Of a DNA stretch of 64,000 nucleotides, positions 57,734 through 64,000 are shown in pieces. The position numbers were made by a program, and so were the translations under genes. This stretch comes from Lysobacter sp. ISL-50 (GTDB taxonomy: Bacteria > Pseudomonadota > Gammaproteobacteria > Xanthomonadales > Xanthomonadaceae): contig NZ_JAGGRI010000001.1 in NCBI RefSeq assembly GCF_018612875.1, forward strand, positions 90,815-154,814, read 5' to 3'. The notes beneath the pieces are model-generated. The model was not told the origin of the DNA, made no database searches, and was given only the letters and a program-made list of their open reading frames with translations. Numbering within the stretch: position 1 is the first letter of the stretch; each line of letters opens with the position of its first letter.

Positions 57734-58465
57734 CTACGCATATGCGTCTTCACCCAAATCCGCGTTGGAGTAGACGCTCTGCACGTCGTCCATGTCTTCC
57801 AGCCAGTTCAGCAGCTTGACCACTTGCTGCGCAGTCTCGCCGCCGACGGCGATGTTGTTGTCGGCGCGATAGGTGACTTCCGCCTGCCCGGCGACCAGGC
57901 CGGCGGCGTCCATCGCCGCCTTGACCGCGGCGAAGGCGTCCGGCGAGGTCAGCACGTCGATCGAGCCGTCCTCGGCGTAGACCACGACATCGTCCGCGCC
58001 GGCGTCGATCGCCACCTCGGTGATCTTTTCCTCGTCCGCGCCGGCCTCGAACCACAGCACGCCGCGCTTGGCGAACATGAAGGACACCGAGCCGTCGGTG
58101 CCCAGGTTGCCGCCGAACTTGCCGAAGGCATGGCGCACGTCGGCGACGGTGCGGACCTTGTTGTCGGTCAGGCAGTCCACGATCACCGCCACGCCGCCCG
58201 GGGCGTAGCCCTCGTAGCGCATTTCCTCGTATTCCACGCCTTCCAGCGCGCCGGTGGCTTTCTTGATGGCGCGCTCGATCACGTCCTTGGACATGTTCGC
58301 CGACAGGCCTTTATCGACCGCGGTGCGCAGGCTCGGATTGCCGTTGGGATCGCCGCCGCCGCGACGGGCGGCCACGCTGATTTCGCGGATGATCTTGGTG
58401 AAGATCTTGCCGCGCCGCGAATCCTCGGCGTTCTTGCGTGCTTCGATCGACGGACCTCTACCCAT
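57734..58465 (-). CDS. yebC: YebC/TACO1-family translation or transcription factor
   Basis: 243 residues from the ATG at 58465, giving [20 protein letters not shown], the form of this protein expected in Xanthomonadaceae; the longer frame is not needed. Middle signature [14 protein letters not shown] ([20 protein letters not shown]), [20 protein letters not shown], and [18 protein letters not shown]. YebC proteins help ribosomes through difficult sequences and were earlier annotated as regulators of ruv genes. It precedes ruvC, as is common. Confidence 0.95.
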   Translation of the reverse strand: MGRGPSIEARKNAEDSRRGKIFTKIIREISVAARRGGGDPNGNPSLRTAVDKGLSANMSKDVIERAIKKATGALEGVEYEEMRYEGYAPGGVAVIVDCLTDNKVRTVADVRHAFGKFGGNLGTDGSVSFMFAKRGVLWFEAGADEEKITEVAIDAGADDVVVYAEDGSIDVLTSPDAFAAVKAAMDAAGLVAGQAEVTYRADNNIAVGGETAQQVVKLLNWLEDMDDVQSVYSNADLGEDAYA

Positions 58466-58570
58466 GGCGTTACCGGCGTGTTGTATGAACAAGCCGGCGA
58501 TTTTACCCGATCGGGTCAAGGCGCGGACTCGAAAACGAGGATTAATGCCGCCCGCGCCGCCGGCCCGGCC

Positions 58571-59197
58571 TCAGTCGCCGAAACGGCCGCGACGGAAGAA
58601 CGCCTCGGCCATGCGCGCGGCCTGCGCCGAAAACAGCAGGCCGCTGTGGCTGGCCGGGATCACCGCGTGCGCGGCCAAACCGGGCAGGCGCGTCTCGGAA
58701 ACCGCCACGGTGCCGTCGCTGTCGCCGTCGAAGCGGCCGAAATAGCGGCCCAGGCCGTGCGGGCTGCTGCCGGCGATCAACCCGACCTGGGCCTCGCCCC
58801 GCCACGGCGGGCAGCCGGTCTTGAGCAGATCCGCGGCGCGGCCCAGCGCCGGCGCGCTCCAGGCATGGCTCGCCAGGCCGTGGGCGGCGGCGCTGCCGAG
58901 CAGTGGCGAACCCAGGCAGACCACGCGCCGCACCGGCAAGTCGGGGTGATCGCTCAAGGCGCTCAGGGTCATCAGTCCGCCCAGGCTGTGCGCCAGCACA
59001 TGGCCGGGGGCGCGCCGCAGGCTGTCGATCAGACGCGGAAGCGTCGCCTGCGGGCCGCCGCCGGCGCCGGCGTAGGCGAACACCTCCGGCTCGAACCCGG
59101 CCGCCGACAGCCGCGCGCCGAGCCAGGCCATCGACACGCCCGGCATCCAGATGCCGTGCAGCATCACGACCCTGCGAAGGCTGGGGGGTTTCGCCAT
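58571..59197 (-). CDS. Alpha/beta-hydrolase, lipase/esterase-like
   Basis: 208 residues from the ATG at 59197 with GAGGAAC upstream. Core motifs: VVMLHGIWMPGVSM (oxyanion His-Gly), nucleophile elbow AHSLGGL near residue 70, and the probable catalytic His in IPASHSGLLF near the C-terminus. DSDGTVAVSE likely supplies the acid. No signal peptide, so cytoplasmic. Substrate unknown. Monocistronic. Confidence 0.85.
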   Translation of the reverse strand: MAKPPSLRRVVMLHGIWMPGVSMAWLGARLSAAGFEPEVFAYAGAGGGPQATLPRLIDSLRRAPGHVLAHSLGGLMTLSALSDHPDLPVRRVVCLGSPLLGSAAAHGLASHAWSAPALGRAADLLKTGCPPWRGEAQVGLIAGSSPHGLGRYFGRFDGDSDGTVAVSETRLPGLAAHAVIPASHSGLLFSAQAARMAEAFFRRGRFGD

Positions 59198-59670
59198 ATG
59201 CGTTCCTCGCTGCGGCTGCGGTCCGAGCAATATCGGGCCGCCGGGCTTGGTATCCAAGCGGCGCCGGGGCGGGCGGGAGCCGCGCAGGGTCGAACGCCGG
59301 GCTGGGTTCGCGAATCGCCGCGGCCGCTCGGTGCGGCGAGATCGATGCATGGGTCGAGCGCGGACACGGCGGCGCGCGGCCCGGCCCGGCCGCCGGCGTG
59401 ACTGCGGCCGTCAGAAATCGCACAGTTTCACCGCACTCGAAGCGCCAGATCGCCCCTAGACTTCACCCCGGCCGGCGCACTCGGCCGGCCGACCTCGCTA
59501 TAAAACGAAACAAATATTGAGGCAAGTTCGGCACATTTCGATTGAAATAGTGACGAATACCTGCAAAACGAAAGATAAAGAACGATAAACCCTGCATAGC
59601 GTGACTCAGGTCCGTTTGCCCGCGCATACAAGCGCCAGGATTCGCGCCACCCCTGGCCTGAGTCCTGCGC
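59198..59670. other. Divergent promoter region
   Basis: 473 nt between divergent genes. An AT-rich stretch at about 59500-59600 should hold the promoter of the gene at 59671. The segment AAACCCTGCATAGCGTGAC (59587-59605) recurs as AAACCCTTGCTAGTGTGAC upstream of the truncated paralog at 61473, so promoter and gene were duplicated together. Confidence 0.5.
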
Positions 59671-61155
59671 ATGAGCCTCCGACACCCCGCCTCACCCGTC
59701 CTGACCGTTCTGGCTTCGGCCGCCGTGGCCGCGCTCGCGATAGTGTCCGCGCCGCTCGCCCACGCCGGCGAACTGCGCCCGGCGCAGAGCAGCGACGACC
59801 TGCCCAACCCGCATCGCGGCTTCCTGCTGTGGGGAACCACCGTCGGCGCCGACGGCGGCCTGCCGGACAATCTCTACGGCGCGTCGATGTACCAGATCTA
59901 CGTGCCGTGGCGCGAGATCGAGAGCGCCGACCAGCAGTTCGACTGGGCCGGCTTCGAACAGCGCCACCTCGCGCCGATCCTGGCCGAGAACCCGAACGCG
60001 ACTTTCATCCTGCGCCCGGTCGCGGACTATCCCGACGGCGTGAGCAACAACATCAGCTTCTATTTCAACAAGACCGAAGGCCAGCTCGAACGCGACTATC
60101 CGAAGTTCCTCGAACTGTCGCCGCTCAACGTCGTCGGCCACGACTACACCAGTTGCGGCGGCGACGGCCCGGGCCGCGCGCCGGAATACAACACGCCGCA
60201 GATGCGCGAGCAGTTGCGCCAGTTCGTGACCGCCTTCGGCCAACGCTACGACGGCGATCCGCGCATCACCGCGATCCATGTCGGCCTGCTCGGTTTCTGG
60301 GGCGAATGGCACACCTCCGGCTGCGAAGCCTGGGAACCGGACGCGACCACCCGCCAGATCGTGCGCGACGCTTACGCGGCCGCGTTCGTGCAGACGCCGG
60401 TGCACACGCGCTACGCGCGCGCCAGCGACCTGGGCGGCACGACCTTCGGCATCAGCGAGGATTTCTTCCCGTCCTTCACCGCCATGTGCAGCGCCTACAG
60501 CCCGAAGATGCCGCGTTGCGACGACACCGGCTGGTGGAATCTGGAATGGGGTTTCCGCAACGAAGTCCCGGCCGCGCGCAATAACTGGAAATCCAACCCG
60601 ATCGGCGGCGAAAGCCCCTACGCCGACCAGAAGAAGACCTGGACTTCGCGCACCGCCAACATCGTCAAGATGCTCAAGGATTACCACTTCACCTGGCTCG
60701 GCCCGGCCGGTCAGCACGAGACCGCCGGTTACGCCAGCCAGATGCGCACGATCAAGCGCGCGCTGGGCTACGAGTTCACCGTGCGCCAGGTCAACTGGCC
60801 CGACAGCATGCGCGCCGGCGCCTCGATCCCGCTCAAGCTGAGCGTGGAGAACACCGGCTCGGCGCCGCTGTATCACCTGTATCAGACCGAGCTGCACTGG
60901 GTCGATGCCGGCGGCGCCACCCGCGCCAAGGCCGCTTTCGACTATCCCTTGAACACCTTGTTGCCGGGCGTGGCGCCGAGCCTGCTCGATCGCACCGCGA
61001 CGGTGCCGGCCACGCTCGCGCCGGGCAGTTACTCGCTGCGTCTGGCGATCGCCGACACCGCCGCCGGCCGGCCCGGCATCGCCGCGCAGAACAGCGGCCG
61101 CGACAGCAGCGGCCGCCTGACCCTGGGGACGGTGACTGTCGCGGCGGCCCGCTGA
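59671..61155 (+). CDS. Secreted DUF4832-type glycosidase-like protein
   Basis: 494 residues with a signal peptide (LASAAVAALAIVSAPLAHAG). NPHRGFLLWG at about residue 45 and IYVPWREIE resemble the N-terminal DUF4874 part. ITAIHVGLLGFWGEWHTSGC is a TIM-barrel strand with candidate acids (FWGEW), and TTFGISEDFFPS and WNLEWGFRNE follow. The C-terminal DUF4832 part is an immunoglobulin-like beta domain (IPLKLSVENTGSAPLYHLYQ). The layout points to a glycoside hydrolase or carbohydrate binder; the substrate is unknown. A truncated copy follows at 61473. Confidence 0.78.
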   Translation: MSLRHPASPVLTVLASAAVAALAIVSAPLAHAGELRPAQSSDDLPNPHRGFLLWGTTVGADGGLPDNLYGASMYQIYVPWREIESADQQFDWAGFEQRHLAPILAENPNATFILRPVADYPDGVSNNISFYFNKTEGQLERDYPKFLELSPLNVVGHDYTSCGGDGPGRAPEYNTPQMREQLRQFVTAFGQRYDGDPRITAIHVGLLGFWGEWHTSGCEAWEPDATTRQIVRDAYAAAFVQTPVHTRYARASDLGGTTFGISEDFFPSFTAMCSAYSPKMPRCDDTGWWNLEWGFRNEVPAARNNWKSNPIGGESPYADQKKTWTSRTANIVKMLKDYHFTWLGPAGQHETAGYASQMRTIKRALGYEFTVRQVNWPDSMRAGASIPLKLSVENTGSAPLYHLYQTELHWVDAGGATRAKAAFDYPLNTLLPGVAPSLLDRTATVPATLAPGSYSLRLAIADTAAGRPGIAAQNSGRDSSGRLTLGTVTVAAAR

Positions 61156-61159
61156 CACT

Positions 61160-61192
61160 GCGCGCCGGCGCCTCGCGCGGGCGCCGGCGCGC
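61160..61192 (+). terminator. Strong GC hairpin after the DUF4832 gene
   Basis: Perfect 13-bp stem GCGCGCCGGCGCC / GGCGCCGGCGCGC with a 7-nt loop, 5 nt after the stop. The following GTTTCG is a poor T-run, so termination may be partial. Confidence 0.6.
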
Positions 61193-61472
61193 GGTTTCGT
61201 CCCGGACGCGCGGCGGATTCGAGGCGAGCCGGGTTACAAACGGTCAGCCAAGCCGAAGTTCGATCACAGTTCGATGGCAGCACGCAGCGACCCCGGGGAG
61301 ACGGCGGATGACCACCGTCACGAAGCGCTGTAGAAAATAAAACCAGTCAAGCCCTTTGGAAAAAACCGGACAAACAAAAGAGTGATGCCCGTCAACTAAG
61401 CACAAGCCAGAAACAGCAAACCCTTGCTAGTGTGACGGCGAGCAAATATTAGAGGGCTGCGCCCGCTTCAGG
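61193..61472. other. Non-coding region with duplicated promoter
   Basis: 280 nt, AT-richer in its second half. It holds AAACCCTTGCTAGTGTGAC (about 61420-61438), matching the region upstream of 59671. Confidence 0.45.
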
Positions 61473-61832
61473 ATGCGCGCCACTCCCCGCCGACGGCAAC
61501 GCGTAATGGCCCACAGCCACCCTGCCCTGCCCATCGTCAACGTCCTCGCCTCGGCCCTGCTGGCGGCGGTGGCGATGTACTCCGCGGCCCCGTCCTCCTG
61601 CCATCCGCGACGGCACGTGTCGTTGATCAATCCGATCCATCTGTATTTCGACAGGGTCGAAGCCCAGCTCCAACACGACTACCCGCTGCTGCTGCGCTGG
61701 GCGCCGGACAAGCTGATCAGCCAGGGCCGCATCGATTGCCGCTGCGATCAGATTCCCAGCGACCCGGGCCTGACCCACGGTGTGTCGCAAATGCGCAAAC
61801 AACTACGCAGTTTCATGCGCGGTTTCGGCTGA
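61473..61832 (+). pseudogene. Truncated paralog of the DUF4832-type protein
   Basis: A 119-codon frame (best start ATG 61506) that aligns with the gene at 59671: the signal region HPALPIVNVLASALLAAVAM against HPASPVLTVLASAAVAALAI, then LYFDRVEAQLQHDYPLLLRW against FYFNKTEGQLERDYPKFLEL, and SQMRKQLRSFMRGFG against PQMREQLRQFVTAFG. About 75 residues between signal and this segment are deleted and everything after GFG is gone. It could still be made as a small secreted protein but lacks the barrel core. Confidence 0.82.
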
Positions 61833-62034
61833 GGCCAACCACCGTCGCCCCTGCCGCCGCGCAGGCGTTCACGCCCGGGTTCCGCTTCGAAGACGCCGCC
61901 GCTCACATAAGCCGAAAACGCCATAAGACCGTGCGATGACGCCGGTGCGATCCGCGTGCGCAGTCACGTTTGCGGCCGCGGCCGGCTTCTAGATTCCGGC
62001 CACGCCCAACGAGGGCGATCACCAGGGAGTCGGT

Positions 62035-63231
62035 ATGAATCGATCGTCGTGGTTTCTGGCGTTGGGCCTCGCGCTCGCGCCCTGCCTCGCCGCACACGCA
62101 GCGCCGCCGCGGGTCACCAATGGCCTGGTCGGCGAATGGCATCTGGATCTGTCGGGCACCACCGCTTACGACACCAGCGGCTACGGCCGCAACGGCACCG
62201 TGCTGGGCGGATCGGCCTCGTCGTGGGGCTGGCTGAACACTTCGGCCGACCTGAGCGGCGGCAAGTACGTCGAGGTTCCCAATTCCTCGAACCTCAACTT
62301 CGGCACCGGCAGCTTCACCCTCGCCGCGTGGATCCGCATGGCCGCGCCGGGCTCGTCCGGGGTGAAGACCCTGATCGAGAATCGCGGCGGCGGCAGCGGC
62401 CGCGGCTACGCGTTCGGCGTCGATCAAGGCCGCAACGTGCTGCTGCAACTCAACGACGGCACCACCTGGGCCAACTACGTCTCCGACGGCAGCCTGAGCA
62501 TGGCGCCCAACCGCTGGCATCACATCGCCGCGGTGGTCAACCGCAGCAGCGCGCCGTACACCATCTCGTTCTACATCGACGGCCGCCGCACCACCGCGCA
62601 GCCCTCGCCGATGCTGGCCAACATCGACAACACCGTCCTGCCGTTCCAGATCGGCGGACACATGAGCATCCCGTCGTATCGCTTCAGCGATCGCGTCGAC
62701 GAAGTGCTGGTCTACAACCGCGCGCTGCCGGCCGACGCCACCGGCGGCCTGGGCGACATCATGTTCGCCGGCCGCACCAACTTCCAGCCGACCTACTGGA
62801 ACGACGGCAGCACCCGCCAGCGCAACAACAACTGCTACAACTACGCCAACAACAAGAGCACCAACACCTTCGCCCAGCCTGGGCGCGCGGCCGGCGGCAT
62901 GTACACCTCGTTGACCTGCGCGGCGGTGCGCGCGGCGGCCGAACGCGACGGCCTGGAACCGGTCGCCGACACCCTGATCAACGCCAGCAGCTACAAGAAC
63001 ATTTCCGCGCTGGTGGTCGGGCCCAACTACGACTACCACTGGTACCGTCGCGACGCCAACGGCAAATGGACGCACAAACCCGGCCGCACCGCGGCCACCA
63101 ACCGCGACAACTCCGGCAACGAAATCACCGATCCGCGCACCGCCAATCGCGGCGCGTACACGGACTTCTGCGGTTTCTACCGCGTGTGGTCCGACAGCAT
63201 CGAGGGCAGCGGTCATGAACAAGTCAACTAA
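62035..63231 (+). CDS. Secreted LamG-domain protein with NCYNYAN putative cysteine-peptidase domain
   Basis: 398 residues with signal peptide FLALGLALAPCLAAHA. Residues about 30-235 form a LamG/concanavalin-like domain (LVGEWHLDLSGTTAYDTSGY, SFTLAAWIRMAAPG, RWHHIAAVVNRSS, RVDEVLVYNRALP). Residues about 255-398 form a second domain with NNNCYNYANNKSTNTFAQPG, YTSLTCAAVRAAAERDG, DYHWYRRDANGKWTHKPG and NRDNSGNEITDPRTANRG. The Cys in NCYNYAN, the His in YDYHWYR or WTHKPG, and Asn/Asp after it would suit a papain-like cysteine peptidase (inference). The next gene starts 22 nt after its stop. Confidence 0.78.
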   Translation: MNRSSWFLALGLALAPCLAAHAAPPRVTNGLVGEWHLDLSGTTAYDTSGYGRNGTVLGGSASSWGWLNTSADLSGGKYVEVPNSSNLNFGTGSFTLAAWIRMAAPGSSGVKTLIENRGGGSGRGYAFGVDQGRNVLLQLNDGTTWANYVSDGSLSMAPNRWHHIAAVVNRSSAPYTISFYIDGRRTTAQPSPMLANIDNTVLPFQIGGHMSIPSYRFSDRVDEVLVYNRALPADATGGLGDIMFAGRTNFQPTYWNDGSTRQRNNNCYNYANNKSTNTFAQPGRAAGGMYTSLTCAAVRAAAERDGLEPVADTLINASSYKNISALVVGPNYDYHWYRRDANGKWTHKPGRTAATNRDNSGNEITDPRTANRGAYTDFCGFYRVWSDSIEGSGHEQVN

Positions 63232-63253
63232 GCCAGCGGCTCACGGAGGAACC

Positions 63254-63733
63254 ATGCACAAGCGTTCGCTCAAGACTCTGATCGCCACGTTGGCGTTGCT
63301 GGCCGCGCCGGCCCTGGCCCTGGCCGCCGAAGCGCCGGGATTGCAGATCACCTACCTGGTGTATTCGGGCCGTCCGAACCCGGTGGTCACCGTCACCGAT
63401 GCCGCGTCGATGCGCGCGATCGAAACCCGTCTGACCGATGCGCTGGCCGCTCCGGCCAAATCCGGCGCCGCGGCCGAGCCGATCCTGGGCTACAACGGCA
63501 TCCTGATCGAGCATGTCGGCGGTTCGTCGGCGAAGAGCAGGCCGCAACCGCTGGTGATCAAGGGACGGCAGGTGCGGATCGACACGGCGCCGGCCAGCGA
63601 TCTCAAGTCGGCGACGGCGACCACGCGCACGTCGGCGGCGGCGGGGGATCTGGAGGCGATGTTGCTCAAGCTTGGGCAGAAGCGCGGGGCGTTGGATGCC
63701 ACGACGTTGAACGTGTTACTCGACGGGCGTTGA
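63254..63733 (+). CDS. Small secreted protein with YSGRPNP motif
   Basis: 159 residues from the ATG at 63254 (CGGAGGAA upstream); an ATG at 63215 overlapping the previous gene is less likely. Signal peptide LIATLALLAAPALALAA. The mature protein starts with LQITYLVYSGRPNPVVTVTD and includes EPILGYNGILIEHVGG. The rest is polar and ends in a helical part. It is paired with the NCYNYAN-domain gene; a role as partner or inhibitor is only a guess. Confidence 0.75.
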   Translation: MHKRSLKTLIATLALLAAPALALAAEAPGLQITYLVYSGRPNPVVTVTDAASMRAIETRLTDALAAPAKSGAAAEPILGYNGILIEHVGGSSAKSRPQPLVIKGRQVRIDTAPASDLKSATATTRTSAAAGDLEAMLLKLGQKRGALDATTLNVLLDGR

Positions 63734-63761
63734 TGATCTGATTGGCTGACGTCGTCAGACG

Positions 63762-63804
63762 AACGGCCCTGCTTCGCGATGGCGAGGCGGAGCCGTTTTG
63801 TTTT
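63762..63804 (+). terminator. Likely terminator after the YSGRPNP gene
   Basis: Imperfect stem AACGGC-CTTCGC / GCGAG-GCCGTT with a GATG loop, followed by TTTTGTTTT. Located 29 nt after the stop. Confidence 0.7.
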
Positions 63805-63841
63805 GGGGTCGAGTGCGCGGTGTGAGTGTTGCCGGCGAGGG

Positions 63842-63965
63842 AATTTGCTTTGGCTTTGGCTCTGGCTCCGGCTCTGTTTCTGACTTGCTCTGGCCCTTGC
63901 TCTGCTTCTGACTTGCTCTGTTTCTTGCTTACGTTCCAGCTCTAGCTTTGGCTTCGCTTTTGCCG
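63842..63965. repeat. Low-complexity GGCTCT/GGCTTT tract
   Basis: Degenerate hexamer repeats (TTTGGCTTTGGCTCTGGCTC, then CTTGCTCTG and TTGCTCTG units) fill the stretch. The strand is strongly pyrimidine-rich with regular G spacing. No coding sense. Confidence 0.7.
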
Positions 63966-64000
63966 TTGCTGGGCGCGGCTAGTAACTCGCGAGACCAGGG

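Overview
The window reads as chromosomal DNA of a GC-rich gammaproteobacterium of the Xanthomonadaceae/Lysobacteraceae, most likely Lysobacter. This is inferred from the protein types (GH6 cellulase, M23 endopeptidase, HrpA, a YebC starting [11 protein letters not shown]), the order yebC-ruvC-ruvA-kup-kup-ruvB-ybgC-tolQRA-tolB-pal-ybgF-queE-queC-tRNA-Lys, and the many short interspersed repeats. No database search was possible.

Layout. 1-2208: the start of a membrane-anchored RHS/TIG protein that runs off the window, a lipoprotein, and a decayed gene. 2225-8870: tsaB, a VOC protein, helicase yoaA, a TPR lipoprotein and PBP1B (mrcB). 9212-15694: a rhamnosyltransferase-like GT2, a TPR membrane protein, relA with a degenerate HD domain, and two tandem related secreted proteins. 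15892-25404: hrpA carrying two in-frame repeat insertions, dps, a LysR regulator, NTF2-like secreted proteins, and recQ. 25649-28975: a TpsB-type outer-membrane transporter paired with a collagen-like lipoprotein. 29549-36871: PhzF, M23 peptidase, GH6 cellulase, and a response regulator/sensor kinase/binding protein operon. 37086-38862: ArsN2-like acetyltransferase and chromate transporter.

38863-42661 is an accessory patch of lower GC. It contains a 48-nt duplicate of the tRNA-Lys 3' end, a phage portal pseudogene, an orphan secreted protein and a perfect 17-bp palindrome, and it ends at the intact tRNA-Lys. This looks like a heavily decayed integrative element or prophage. 42775-58465 is the conserved queC/queE, tol-pal and ruv block, interrupted by two kup genes. 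It includes an extra small secreted protein that copies TolA domain III. 58571-63733 holds a lipase-like hydrolase and secreted proteins: a DUF4832-type glycosidase-like protein with a truncated tandem copy, and a LamG/putative cysteine-peptidase protein paired with a small secreted protein.

Several repeat families cross the window: REPIN-like doublets with a GGGGCTTCAGCCCC core (four copies), a 110-bp element with 21-bp terminal inverted repeats (two full copies, one partial), and heptamer arrays (GGGACTC/GGGAATC) in inverted pairs. The heptamer arrays have entered coding sequence of hrpA (twice), ruvC, ruvB and ybgC. The most promising candidates for undescribed biology are the in-frame heptamer arrays, the TpsB/collagen-like lipoprotein pair, the TolA domain III paralog inside the tol operon, and the NCYNYAN/YSGRPNP secreted pair.
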